A stretch of DNA of 64,000 nucleotides from Polytrichum commune (Eukaryota > Streptophyta > Polytrichopsida > Polytrichales > Polytrichaceae). Shown here piece after piece: positions 23,700 through 38,606 of this stretch. How positions within the stretch are numbered: position 1 is the stretch's first letter; every line of letters begins with the position of its first letter. The notes under the pieces are model-generated. The model saw only the letters and a list, made by a program, of their open reading frames with translations, was not told the DNA's origin and searched no databases. The stretch spans positions 23,190,001-23,254,000 of the forward strand of contig OX485806.1 in assembly GCA_950295325.1 (NCBI GenBank), written 5' to 3'. The position numbers and the translations under genes were made by a program.

Positions 23700-25789
23700 C
23701 TACGTATACACATACGACACAAAATTATAACTCGTAGTCATGTACATATATGGAGGACCTCTAGAAAAAGATTTACCACTTGCAATTGTATGTTAAGGTC
23801 ACCAGAAGTTATGGGATCAATATTTAATATTGGATGAAACTAGGATAATTAATTTTCTCAGTTCCTTATCTCATCCATGCACGTATGGAAGAGGTAGTAC
23901 TGTGGTTTTGGAAGGGGTGATGGAGTTGAGAATGAGGCTACTTCGTGCTTAGGTTACAAGAGGAATGGATGGTGCTTCCTTCCGACTCTTCTATATGGTT
24001 GATGTGGGTGGGTTGATGCCTTTGTCAGGTCATGGGTGGCACTGAAATTGCGAAGTGTTGATTCCCATATGGGTTTTCTTTCGATCGTTTTTATATCATC
24101 AATAAACCTCCGTTGTCTGCAACAATTTGGATCGAGCATTTAGGAATTGCAATTGTTGCATAAATAAAAGGAACATCGATGTTTTTATACTGTTGTGCAA
24201 TGTCCGTTCACCACTTTCAACCCATGTATGTAGGGACACATGACATGGGATGGCTTAGTTCCTGTTTTCATAGGTGGACCATTGGTTAGTGTTAGTGTGT
24301 TTGTAAGTTTTCAATCTAGTCGAGTGGTATTAAGGCTTGTTTCTTTTCTAGTTTTCATTTATTCAGGATAACATGAGTAAGGTATCTAATGGCTATTTGT
24401 ATGAAGGTTTCCATTAGTTTGCGGATTTTGGTGATAGGGGATATGAAGGTCTTGTAGTTGTTTGTTGGTAGTAGTATGTATAGTGCCTTTGACTCGTGCG
24501 GTGATGATGAGGGATGTATTAAAAATTATATGTGTATTATAGGTTTTTTAACTTTAGAATTTGTAGTGAATGCATGTGGTTCTTGGTTTTTAATGAAAGG
24601 GGCATCCCCTAGGGATAGTGACATAAAGTACCATATGACATTAAACATCATATTTAGTGTAGCAGTTGATTCTTCCCATCATTGATTTTGAGCATGAAAT
24701 TCAACTTATATGAAACACATGTTGTTTGGGTGTTTTGATCTTATATCTCAAACCTAATTATTTTATGGTTGTTTCTGCCCAAACTTAATCATAGTAGACT
24801 ATTTTAATGTATACGATGTTGATTCTAAAGTCAAATATGCTAAAACAAATATGAGCTACAAGGGGTCTCCTACGTTTTCACTTTCAACTTACATTGCTGC
24901 CACAAACGTGATTGTGAAGATTACATGACATTTCGATGAAATCGGAGGGGAAGTTACTCTATTGATCTAGTTGCAACATATGTGTGTTGGAGTTAAATAA
25001 CTCCAACTTGAAGATTTTTGTGTTGGAGTTAGACATCTCCAACTAGAAAATATAGAGTGGAGTTTGACAACTCCTAGCGAATTTATGTTATTCATTGGAG
25101 TTACACAACTCTCCATGGATAGATGAATTGAGTTGAAACTAGATAGTTCCTACTAGAAGAATGGACAATTGAATAAAGTTGGAATAAAACAGCTCCAACT
25201 AGTAGAATGTGATTGAGTCAGAAGATGGAAGATGGTTCTAGAATAACCAAATATAGAAGATTCACAATAGAACTAAAAGGTATAATCTTGAAATGAAAAT
25301 TTTCTTTATATTGAAAATAAAAAAGTAAAAGTAGCGCCTTTGGTAGAAAGAGGAAACTTGGGGGTGAAGAGGGAGGAACTCTTGTCTCTCTCTTATCGTC
25401 AGGTGGTTCGAGCTCATAACCAATCACAGTAATTATTAAATCACAATAATTATTAAGTTGTGAAGTTTTGCGATGTGCAAAGTTTGAAAGTTCACAATGC
25501 TAATGTCTTGTGTGTAGGTATGATTGTCTTCTTATTGTGTAAAAGATGAATTTTACACACATTCAAAGCACAAATTTAGATACAATTTGAAACACTAAAA
25601 TTATCCAAGGGATAATTGTCCTCACAATTTTACAATTCCAAATAATTATGGATAAAAATCTTAATAATATGTTGCCATATCAAAGTATTGTAACTCTTTA
25701 TTCCATGGTTAGTTTACACACCGTGTAGGGGTTATGTGAGGGAGAGTGTCTTCAAAATAGGTATCCCAACATAACAAAACAAAGAGAAT
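23700..25789. other. Intergenic, nothing recognised except fragments
   Basis: Around 24960-25205 the words AGTTGGAGTT, ACAACTCC and CAACTAGAA recur at irregular spacing (variants of GGAGTTA(G/A)ACA(A/T)CTCCAACTAG), suggesting a degenerate ~60-bp tandem repeat. No gene recognised. Confidence 0.45.
24622..24668 (+). mobile_element. Family C right-end fragment
   Basis: AAAGTACCATATGACATTAA followed by CATCATATTTAGTGTAG is the terminal block of family C; the preceding DNA does not match the interior. Confidence 0.5.
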
Positions 25790-25802
25790 TTGAAGTAGTA
25801 AA

Positions 25803-26081
25803 GTCAATAAATAAATAAATAATTAATTAACCAATGTCGGGCAATCTAACGTGAATTTGAGCATGTTGGCCACATCATGCTCAACAATCCTCTTGATGCA
25901 GGGTGGGGTTTATTACCTACATTTTGGTGGGTGGGCTCTTGGCTTCCTACCTACCTAGTTTTTTTTGTTCCCCCCCCCCCAAGTACATAGAAGATTTCAT
26001 AGCGGAATCGAACCGCCAACCACTCCATTCGGAAATGGGTAGCTCTCCATTATCACCGGGTAGTTTAGGGTCATCTCGGAC
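25803..26081 (-). mobile_element. tRNA-derived SINE with 13-bp target duplication, copy 2
   Basis: Read on the minus strand: a tRNA-like head (GTCCGAGATGACCCTAAAC ... perfect B box GGTTCGATTCC at complement 26014-26004), a body with TAGGTAGGTAGGAAGCCAAG and ATGTGGCCAACATGCTCAAA, and a (TTTA)n tail at 25806-25822. TTGAAGTAGTAAA stands on both sides (25790-25802 and 26082-26094). This is a hallmark of LINE-driven retroposition and fixes both ends. The element is 279 bp. Three other copies or fragments are in the window. Confidence 0.88.
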
Positions 26082-26449
26082 TTGAAGTAGTAAAACCATC
26101 ATAATGCCACCCCAAAGGCGCGGGATTAGGTGTAGGATCACGTACCCAACACACAATGCTCCTAAAGCTACCCTCCTTCGAGCTTGGGAATGTGGGAACC
26201 TTTCTAGTGTCCATTTAAACTACAAAGCTTGCCATACACACAACATTCTTTAGCCATATGGTTTACTTTTGTTTCTATATTCAACATCTAACATGGGTCT
26301 CATTATCTTACCTTCATGGGAAGAAACTTAGATAATAGAAAGAAATTGACACTAGTATATTGTTGGTATGAAAAATATGAATATGTATTGTGAACAATGT
26401 TAATGTTTTTAGTGATTAATGCCAAGATGAATAATGCTTCTTGTGAATA

Positions 26450-27395
26450 CCGTAGTTTACTAGCAGGTTAGGCAACTTGCTGCCTAATATTTAATTAAAG
26501 TTCAAAAAGTAGGTTCGGCACCTTAAAATAGTATATTCATATTTTCGGCAATTTTCTCTTTTAGTTTTTAAAAATTCGGCTTACATTCATTTTAAATTTT
26601 CTATTTCAACTTACATATCTTGTACATCTCTCTTGCATTGAATGACAAGTAAGATGTGAGTGAAGAGTTGAGAATGCTCTGTGCTTTATGCAAGTAGAGT
26701 GGAGTTGTGTTGAACAATGCATATGGGATATGTAAACTTTGAGGTGAAGCACCTAGTTAGATGTCATTTTTATAACACGCATAACTTTTGCATAGAGTCT
26801 TCAAATGACATAAAATTTGTTGGAGGTGAAATATTACTTGATTTCTAAACTTTTCTTAGACCAACAAAATTCCAAAAAAGTTGATCTTCTATGCACAAAT
26901 GAGCTCCAAAAAACTGTTATGAACGCATTTTAATTTTTTGATCTTTACACGGCTGCAATGTTTTGTCCATATCTTTTGCATAAAGACTTAATTTGACACA
27001 AAACTTGTTGGAGGTGGAAGAAGGATTGATTTCTCAACTTTTGTTAGTTGGACAAAATTCTATAAAAACTTCATCTTCTATGCTCAATTGGACTCCAAAA
27101 ATTTGTGTACAACACATTTGAAAAGCCTCGCCTAGAGTCTTGCTACTTCTTAAACCATATTCTTTGTGGACTAATGTACGTGAGCTTGATTACAAAAGGA
27201 GCACCTTCTCTCCTTCAAAATTCACACATGCTTCCATTGTAAGTAAAACTCTAGTGAGAAGTACAAATTTCTTACTTTTAGGCAATTTTGAAAAATAATT
27301 AATTTTATATTCGGCAAAAAATGCCAATAATATTCTAAAATTTTAGACATCTATTTTTAGAATTATTTTGTGCCGAACCTGCTATTAAACTACGG
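26450..27395. mobile_element. TIR element, CCGTAGTTTA family
   Basis: The ends are inverted repeats of ~25 bp: CCGTAGTTTACTAGCAGGTT at left and, in reverse complement, CCGTAGTTTAATAGCAGGTT at right, followed by CGGCA-like sequence. TA flanks both ends, which fits either a TA target or an extended TIR. The 946-bp interior is AT-rich and non-coding. Its middle is a tandem duplication (about 26775-26945 and 26955-27125), each half carrying CTTTTGCATA, TTGTTGGAGGTG, TTGATTTCT, ATCTTCTATGC and CTCCAAAAA. A superfamily cannot be assigned. Confidence 0.8.
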
Positions 27396-27734
27396 TAGTG
27401 CAAGGAATATAACTCCATCCAAGTTTCCAAGTGTTAGCCTAGGTGTAGAATAATAACTGAATATTACTACTTTTTTTGGGGGGGGGGAGGGGCACAAATA
27501 CAATTGCTTTTATTAGAGGGTTAGTGGAATTGATGTAGATAGTTGAATAATGTTATGCAATACCACTCTCATATGAAAGTGTCCAATCAAGAAGAGTGAC
27601 CACGCATGGCCCAATTACCTAATAGAAGATTAAAGCAACAATGAAGTTAAAACATCATAAGATCACATAGGCACATCATTTGGGACACCTACCTTATCCT
27701 ACCACATGGATGATGGCCTCCTCAATATGGGGAG

Positions 27735-27870
27735 ATTTTGGGGACAATCGGTTGAATTTCAAGTGTTTTCAAGTCCAACCAATTACATGTTGATATCTTT
27801 TAGATTTTCTTTATTTAATGTATGATATATTCTACAAATTCTTCTAAAATGATCAACAACATAACATTAC
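27735..27870 (-). repeat. Repeat family B, copy 5, minus strand
   Basis: The plus strand reads GGGGAGATTTTGGGGACAAT, CAAGTCCAACCAATTACATG, CTTTTAGATTTTCTTTATTT and TATTCTACAAATTCTTCTAA, the inverse of family B; partial. Confidence 0.6.
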
Positions 27871-28379
27871 TAAACAACTAGACGATGGTCTCTTTCCAAA
27901 GAAGGCGGTTGCGACTAAAAAACTCTGATACATTTTTTTTCTTGTTGAAAACTTTATAATACATAATCTGAGTGCTTCCCATTAATAGGGAATCTTGAAA
28001 GTATTATGCTCTCCTAATACTTGGTCCCACAGAAGGCAACCAAGGAGCTTAGTAATGTTATGGACTTGAACTTGAACTTGTGATTTCTCAAAACTGAACG
28101 GGCCCATGGTACCTAGTGATCAGATCTCCCAATTCATAGATGGCCTCCCGAATTTACCCCACTCAAGCACGGGAATGGGTGTAGAGAACGTGATAACATT
28201 TATTATTATGCAATTGCTAATATTATACATGGTTGATCAAATTCAAGTAAAACATCTTGGGGCCATGGAAGCACGGGATTAGGTACATGTGCGGTCATAG
28301 GGACACCTACCCTACCCTACCCTACCACATGGACTCCCAAATTTACCCTTCTTGGAGCACGGGAACGTGCGTGGGGAAC

Positions 28380-29022
28380 GTGGGAACATTAGGGTAACCC
28401 TGCGAGAGAGAGAGAGAGGGAGGGGGAGAGAGAGAGAGAGTGGGGGTGTCTTTTCCTCCCTCTCTCTCTCTCTCACCTCTCCAGGCAACAAAAAGTCCCC
28501 CGGGGGGCCTGTTTTCCCCGGCACTCCCACCGAATTCTGCTGCTCCTTCGCCCCTCGCACCATAGCCACCGTGTGGGGGCGCTCCAGAGCTTCCCAACGA
28601 CCCCGGGATCGAACAAAACCGCTCACTACTCACGCAGAATTCGTCAAATCTGCGGGCACATGTGCAATTCCCCGAGCTTTTGTTGTTGCGTGCTTGGAGC
28701 AGCACTGAACTGTGTATATTTCCAGGGAGTGGCAGGAGACGCCAGAATTGGAATTGAGCGGGGCGGGAGGGTCCGAGGGGAGGGGGCTTAAACATTGGGG
28801 TTGAGGAGGAGGGGGAGGAGGGGGAGGGGGCGGGCAGTAAGGAACTTAGCAGCCATAGGAGAGAGAGGAGAGAGAGGAGAGAGCGAGGAGTCCTCCAATT
28901 GTTGGGAGTTGTTTTTTACATGGATTGGTGAGCAAGTGCCAGGACTGTGTAAGAGGGAGAAGGTGGGGGAGGATTTTGTGGAGGAGGAGGAGGAACAGAG
29001 TAGCGAGAGCAAGGGAGCCAAG
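28380..29022 (+). promoter_or_regulatory. Purine-rich promoter/5' leader of the AMMECR1 gene
   Basis: The stretch before the start codon switches from AT-rich intergenic DNA to GC-rich DNA with (GA)n tracts at about 28403-28440, (CT)n at about 28455-28476, and G-rich and GAGGAG tracts at about 28797-28890 and 28976-28993. The facing GA and CT tracts could fold on each other. The reading frame stays open upstream to about 28795 but contains no ATG, so 29023 is the first in-frame ATG. A GA-rich leader is common in plant housekeeping genes. No TATA box is convincing, and the transcription start is unknown. Confidence 0.5.
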
Positions 29023-32725
<3,703 letters not shown>

Positions 32726-33119
32726 ATGGGCACACCACTTTTCCTTCATCATAAAATGGGGTCACCGCAACTTCTACCTTTTTTTAATCACAAAAAAGGT
32801 TAAGAGATGAGACTGAAGAAGAATGAATGACTATATGTCCAGGGATGTGTTCAATTACCAAAAAATCACCCTGGTGGGAAAATATATGTCCTGCTGTTGG
32901 GATTGTGGGTCTGTTGTAGTGCCAGCCATCTGTGACCTTGTGATGTGGTACAATGGCGTTAAAAACATATTCCCTGGTTTCTGTCTATCCTGGGAAAAAA
33001 AACATTAAATTGCGTGTGGTCGGTTGCTCTTTTATGCCACCCAGGTTGAGAGACGCAGCATCTCGAGTTGCAACACTAACTTGGTTATGCTTTTGCTTCT
33101 CATTCTTAGCAGCTGAGGC

Positions 33120-33175
33120 CATTGCCTCTGCTGCTGATTTGATGTAAAACTAATAAAAATGACCTTTGTAAATTG
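33120..33175 (+). terminator. Possible polyadenylation region of the AMMECR1 gene
   Basis: About 420 bp after the stop codon there is an AATAAAAA tract in T-rich surroundings (about 33150). It could serve as a near-upstream polyadenylation element. Plant poly(A) signals are loose, so this is only a candidate; the transcript could also continue into the spliced-looking region downstream. Confidence 0.25.
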
Positions 33176-33693
33176 ACAATTTTTGGAAATTGACAATGAT
33201 TTTCTTTTTCATTATGTCGCTCATCCGATGAAGATGAATTTGGACTGACTTTTTCTTCTTCTGAAAGGTTGGAGCTTCCTTGCACTCCCCCACAGTCAGT
33301 CTTCTAATTTGTTCTAGTTGGTCAAGTCTATTATTCCAAGAATGTGTCAGGAGTGGCAACTTGATTGTGGGGCATGATTCTTTGAGCATGAATGTCCACA
33401 CAACTTGGTGAACAATCTAAAAACTTGATGCAGAATGCATTTGGTTCCATCTGTTTTGAGTACATCATTTTCTTTAACAACTCCACACATTTATAGTCAT
33501 GTCAAGAGTCGTGTGCTCTGTGAAGGATGGGTTGGTTCACTATTTGTCATTATCAGTTTTCTGCTTTGAGGAATTATTTATCCCTTGCATTAGTTACTCG
33601 CAACTTGCTATGATCATCTGGTTTTGTCATCTGGTCTTGCTAGATTTCTTCTTGTATTATTTGCTTACTGACAAAGCTGATTGCAACTGCAGG

Positions 33694-34710
33694 GGATATT
33701 CAGACGCCAAGGTATGATGTTCTTTTGTCTTGCAACTTGTTGTACAGTCCGTCACCACATTGCATAAATGTTGGAATGAAAAAGTCCCACTCCTGATCAC
33801 TAAATGGTGCTTGACTCCCTGAAAAAATATACCCAATTAAGCCACAAACCAGATTGTTGATGTCGCATAAGCGTGGGGTCAGTTGCAGGAAGATTCAGAC
33901 GATTCTTGTGATGCGATTGCCAGTACAAGTGAGCAAGAACCTCTTGAGACGATAGACAATTAAACTGCTGTTACTTCAAGAGACAAAAAGACGAGGAAGA
34001 AATCTCACCCTGTCTAATTACGAGCCTGCAGGGTTGAAGGTGAAGGACAGTGTGCTTTTTAAAGGTCCTAAGGAGCGGAGAATGTCTTTGGGACCAAAGA
34101 AATGATATGGGCACTGATTCTGGATCAGTCACAAAGAAGTGTCAACAATGTTTTTCATTACCTTCCTATGGATTAAAAAAGATAAAGAGGCAGAAATAAG
34201 GAAATTGTTAGTGCCTCTGGGATTTGGGAAGAAGCTGGGTACACTATCTCAAGACTTTGAGTGTTCTCTTCAAATATTAGCATCAATGGAATGGAAGAGA
34301 CATTGAGGAGTCACTGTAGGCATCAAAATGACTTGCAAAACGGATCAATGTCCATGCACCCAAAAGCCTCCAAAAACAGGAAGTTTCCTTCACTGAAAAT
34401 TCTTCACGAAGTTATTGAATGGAAATGGACTCTCTACTCAAGGCAACCAAAAAGTGCAAAATGCAGAGAACACTTTTCATGAAGTTTCCATTGATTGTGG
34501 ATGGTGTGCAATACAAATCAAACCCTCCAAAGGAAAGAAGTTTCATTGACCGAGTATCACTCACAAAGTCAGGTGATGAAAGGAGCACTCTATTTTGAAG
34601 GCAAAATTAAAGCCATAATGGGATTTATGTGGATAACACATTTCATGAACTCTGCAATCTTTGTTTCAAGAGTGAGTATATCCATGTTTAAAACACCAAA
34701 ATTCTAAATC
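33694..34710 (+). pseudogene. Decayed coding-like segment, family not recognised
   Basis: After the AMMECR1 stop there are two splice-like units: CTGCAG followed by about 18 nt and then GTATGA (33694-33711), and TTGCAG at 33883-33888 followed by an acidic, serine-rich open stretch (EDSDDSCDAIASTSEQ and on) ending in TAA near 33963. Beyond that, short stretches in different frames look codon-like (lysine-rich near 33980, a KKCQQC stretch near 34136, EIRKLLVPLGFG near 34195), broken by stops and frame changes. I do not recognise the family. It could be a pseudogene, an alternative 3' end of the AMMECR1 transcript, or chance. Confidence 0.25.
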
Positions 34711-34719
34711 ATGGAATTT

Positions 34720-35664
34720 TGGCAGCATTTCTGTTAGTGGACCTTATGTAACAAAATCCTTCCCCCCCAAGTTTCTCTCTAAAGTCATCCTAATTGGGTC
34801 CCATTGGGCTTAAGGATTTACGTGCTGATGTTAGTAGTGCACAATGAGCAAAGATCTTAAGGGAACAAGGGATTAAATGTACGTTCATATGCGCAATTTC
34901 TACTATCCTCACCGAGTCTAAAAATCACATGTTTTTGTACTTGTGGATTGTAAACCTAATTTTATACATTATCTTATGAGAAAATAAGAATGTACTCACA
35001 TGTGACATTGATGATCAAAATATTTTGTATGCATATTTCAGTCCAGTGCATCCATGTTGTGTTTTTCAACCCATATCCTCATTAACATTGCGGTGTTCCA
35101 TTGATTGGAAAGTGCACCAGATGAATGAATTTATTTTAGATAAGTCATTTTTGACACAATTAACTAAATATGAAAGTACTTGGTTCAAATATATGTTTTT
35201 GTGCATACAGAGGCCCTGATAATGAACCTTTTAGACGCTTAGGGGTTAACAAACGTATCATGTGGCAAATTTAATTTCTTGCACTCCTTCAAAGCTAACA
35301 AGATGACATTTGACATGCTCTCTAGCAACCCAAATTCAAATGCATTGGAAGCACATCGTTGAGTAATGTTATGAAAGACCTATTCCCTTAGGTTTATGGA
35401 TTGATTCATTCCAATTTAATCTCATTAGATTAGTCCGGAAACTTTGTTTGTCGAGATTTTGGGGTCAAATTTGCTAAAAAGAAAACTTCAAACTTTAAAG
35501 GATTCAAATGTTTTCATCCTTGGCTACCCACCATCTTGGGGCTTTCTACAAATAAGAAAATAAGAATCAGTGTTTTTTCTTGAAGCATAAACCATCAAAC
35601 ATTGAAACCTCTAGGTTGTAGTACTTACACACAAGGCGGTTGGTGAGGAATGAGGAGTTATTGA
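34720..35664. other. Intergenic, nothing recognised
   Basis: AT-rich DNA. GCCCTGATAATGAACCTTTT, AGACGCTTAGGGGTTAACAA near 35214-35253 resembles GGTTAAC blocks near 31980-32035 and 32335-32350 in AMMECR1 intron 4 (CCCTTTAAAGGGTTAACAA), a possible small shared element. Confidence 0.35.
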
Positions 35665-35855
35665 TTCCTTCTGGTCCACTAGCCCACTTCTTCTAAGATA
35701 TGGAATAGGCGATTAGTATGAGATGGTTAGTGAATCGAAACCAAGGCTGTAGCCACTTTCATGAAAATTTTCAAAGATGACATGAATATCTTGTTCATTT
35801 TCAAAGTCAAGATTTTTGTGCTCATTAAATGGTCATATAGGTCCCCTATAGTTGC
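35665..35855 (+). repeat. Family A, first half
   Basis: CTAGCCCACTTCTTCTAAGA, GCGATTAGTATGAGATGGTT, GGCTGTAGCCACTTTCATGA, GTGCTCATTAAATGGTCATA and TAGGTCCCC match in order; the second half is replaced by unrelated DNA. Confidence 0.7.
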
Positions 35856-36762
35856 AACATGCATTTTGAAATGCATGAAACACATTTGAAAAATGATTTG
35901 GAATGTTTTGAAACACCCAACTTTTATGGAAAAAGCCTTGGGTAAATTATAAGCTCTAAGATTACAATCCATCACTTGTACAAAGCCCTAACAAGGCTAA
36001 AGCATGGGATTTTATTTATTTTTAATATTTTTTGGGATGAGGGTCTTCATAACCACCAATTTCTTGCGAACCATAAGCAATCAAATCATCTAAACTACTC
36101 AAATGGTCATCATGACTGCCACTCTTGAAATCATCATCATCATCATCACCATCATCACCATCATCATAAATGTTGCTTCCAAATTGCTCGTGTCAAAAAG
36201 GCTTTGGCTTGAAGTAGAGGTTTCTTGAAATTGAGATTCATTTGTTGAAGTTGGCATGGTCAAAACTTCATTCAAATTCTTAGATTCCCATTTCCGTGGC
36301 ACAAATTGAGATGGGCTGAGCTCTTTTTTCATACAAGAAGGAACATTGATATCTAATTTCCAACCGAGAAGGCAACGAAGGAACCTTGGTAATGTCAATT
36401 TCATTGGGATTTAATCCTTGAATGGCATCATCAGTTCCCATTGCTCTCCAACATCCTCAAGTTTGTTTGAATGGAAACCAAACTTTTTCCATTTGAGAGA
36501 AGGATAACTTGCTACATTTTTTTGGTTTGTACCAAGCTGAAGGTTGTCCAATGCCGTGTGTGCACGACCACAATGAAACTTGAAACCCTAAACCCAGACT
36601 CTTGTTTTGAAACACCATTTGAAACGAACAAGTTTCAATGCACTATGGTCCCCCCCAAAATCAGGTTGACTAATGAACCTAGAATGGTTATCATATTTTG
36701 AACACTGTCGTGTAAACTAAGATCGTTAAACACAACAGATCGAGTGTCGTTGTCAACATCAA

Positions 36763-37824
36763 TTAGCAAAATAAAATAGCAAAATAAAATTGAGTCTCAG
36801 CTAAACTACTAGTAGCTGTGACAATTCTTCTTGGTTTCGGACTCTTTGTCATCCAAGATATCATATCCGTGGCATCATGTTGGCAAAGAGCCCGATCACA
36901 TCTCTCTACCACGGCAAACGCTTGTGCAAGCGTAGCTCTGCCCTCGTAGTCGAGGATAATCCGAGGTGATGCTAACTCAAGTAGCCGCTTGTCAATCTTA
37001 GACAAAAAGATTTTAACAAGCTGGCTCTCAGCAAAAACACCTCCCGACTCCACAGCAAATCGTGCGAGTCGCGTATACATGGTCCGTGGAGTGTCATCCT
37101 TCTCTCGGCGGAAATCCTGGATGCGCTGCATCTGGTCTCGCCGAAATCCACCATACTCCACCTCCAAATGTGCGACAAATTCAGAAAGGGGGTTAAATGG
37201 AGGTGGTGGACCAACAGCCGTCAATGCTGCCTGTGTAGCACGTGCCACCCGCGAAAGGGTTGCCGTGCTACTGCTAGCCACCATTGGCCCAAGTGCCAGT
37301 TCCGTGTCCTTAGACTCCGCCGGCGATTCCTCCTCCTTTAAGGTGGGTGGAGCTAAGGTAGCAACCGCCCCATCCTTCAGGGCTGAAATGAGCTCAACCC
37401 GAGCCTCCCAATACTGCTGCACCTCCCGAAGTTGTCGTTGATGACCCTCTGTCCAACGTTCATAAGTTTGGAGTGCCTCATACTCCAAATGTTGAGGCAG
37501 AAGCTCAAAGGCATACCAATCATTGAAATTGGAAGACCTTTGATGCTTCTCCTTAATCCAGGTGCGAAACCGGAGTTTCCAGTCGGGCAAGGAAATGCCC
37601 CCAGCTCGACTTGAGAACCGATCACGCACTGAACCGTGGTGATCGTCTTCCATCTCGTCGAACGTGCCAACACTCCAAATCCGAAGCCTACTAGTAGTAT
37701 CCAACGCCGAAATAGGCTCAAAAGCCTCGTTGGTATCTACCTCTGGCTCAAGATTTGTGGTATGCACGTCCTCCAAGTAATCTGGTGATGGAGATCGATA
37801 ATATCGGCTCCTAGTTTGCACCAT
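36763..37824 (-). CDS. Retrotransposon gag-like ORF (353 aa)
   Basis: The longest single ORF of the window. It starts MVQTRSRYYRSPSP, has a Ser/Pro-rich head, a helical middle with a retrotransposon gag-type core (WIKEKH, FNDWYAFELLPQHLEYEAL at about residues 90-120; EYGGFRRDQMQRIQDFRRE and TPRTMYTRLARFA at about 225-260), and ends without a CCHC zinc knuckle, protease or polymerase. This layout fits a Ty3/gypsy-type gag cut off after its capsid part. An intact frame over 353 codons suggests a fairly recent or still selected copy. It belongs to the short LTR element that surrounds it. The product would form the particle shell; the assignment is by residue pattern only. Confidence 0.75.
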   Translation of the reverse strand: MVQTRSRYYRSPSPDYLEDVHTTNLEPEVDTNEAFEPISALDTTSRLRIWSVGTFDEMEDDHHGSVRDRFSSRAGGISLPDWKLRFRTWIKEKHQRSSNFNDWYAFELLPQHLEYEALQTYERWTEGHQRQLREVQQYWEARVELISALKDGAVATLAPPTLKEEESPAESKDTELALGPMVASSSTATLSRVARATQAALTAVGPPPPFNPLSEFVAHLEVEYGGFRRDQMQRIQDFRREKDDTPRTMYTRLARFAVESGGVFAESQLVKIFLSKIDKRLLELASPRIILDYEGRATLAQAFAVVERCDRALCQHDATDMISWMTKSPKPRRIVTATSSLAETQFYFAILFC

Positions 37825-37959
37825 AAAATAATCACTTGAGTACCTGCAACTATCTACAAGGTAATGGCAACCTGCACCTGTTGCGGGCTATCTAAATGGC
37901 AATCCCTTGCCAAATGCCAAGTGTTTATGCCCCCATAATTCCAAAATTGTGCAAAAGTT

Positions 37960-38275
37960 TGAGATTGGTAATTAAAATTAAAAATCAGCGTTGAAAATGC
38001 TTGTTTCCAAGGTAATTATGGACTCCAATCAACAAACTAAGTGCACCAATGGACTCCTAGGAAGATTTCACACAAATTAGGCTCAAATTTCGCTCCGTTC
38101 GGAGTTAATTTGCTCCCAAAAACAAAAATCAGCGTTGAAATTAGCAATTTCAGCAATGATTTTGAATTTTAATCAACAATCCAATTACACCATTGGATTC
38201 CTTGGCAAATTTCACACAAGATAGGCTCAAATTTCACTCCAATCGGAGCTAGTATGCCCCCAAATTTGAACCTCA
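37960..38275 (-). repeat. Internal direct duplication in the LTR element
   Basis: Two ~150-bp copies share AAAATCAGCGTTGAAA, a TTTGAATTTTAATCAACAA or equivalent segment, CACCA(A)TGGA(C/T)TCC, TTTCACACAA, ATAGGCTCAAATTTC and TCGGAG. They lie in the leader between the LTR-like start and gag. Confidence 0.65.
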
Positions 38276-38435
38276 AAGTTTGTGAAATTCGAATGCCAAA
38301 TTTGAAAGTTGAAATTTAAAAAATGTAAAAATAAAAATAAAAATAATTGTGTTTATTTTTATTTTTATTTATTATAATTATAAAAATAAATTAATAAATT
38401 AATAAAAAGAAAGGTAAGCAAGGCTTACCTTAAGC

Positions 38436-38606
38436 CAGCTGGGCTGGCCGGCGTCCGCCCGCCCGTGGGGCCCGGGCGGCGCTCGCTCCCCGGACCCTGC
38501 CCGCGCTGGAGACCGGCCCGGCTTGCACCGCCGCCCGGTCCTCCCAGAATTGGAGCTCCAGGAGCTCCAAGAGGGTCCGGTGAGCTTCGGATCCGTCCGG
38601 AGCTCA
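38436..38606. other. Very GC-rich island within the LTR-like region
   Basis: About 170 bp are strongly GC-rich (runs such as GGCCCGGGCGGCGCTCGC) between AT-rich flanks made of TTTATTTT and AAATTAAAA. There is a long near-palindrome around GGAGCTCCAGGAGCTCC (about 38550-38566). The change in composition is sharper than at any gene here. It may be part of the element's transcribed leader. Confidence 0.6.

Noticed and set aside
28343-28795. 150-codon minus-strand ORF and overlapping plus-strand ORF
   Set aside because: Produced by GA/CT microsatellites and GC-rich leader sequence upstream of AMMECR1; low-complexity protein.
28795-29022. Longer N-terminus for the AMMECR1 protein
   Set aside because: The frame is open but has no ATG before 29023; Arg/Glu-rich translation of GA-rich leader.
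36989-37441. 150-codon plus-strand ORF
   Set aside because: Opposite strand of the gag-like ORF; shadow frame.
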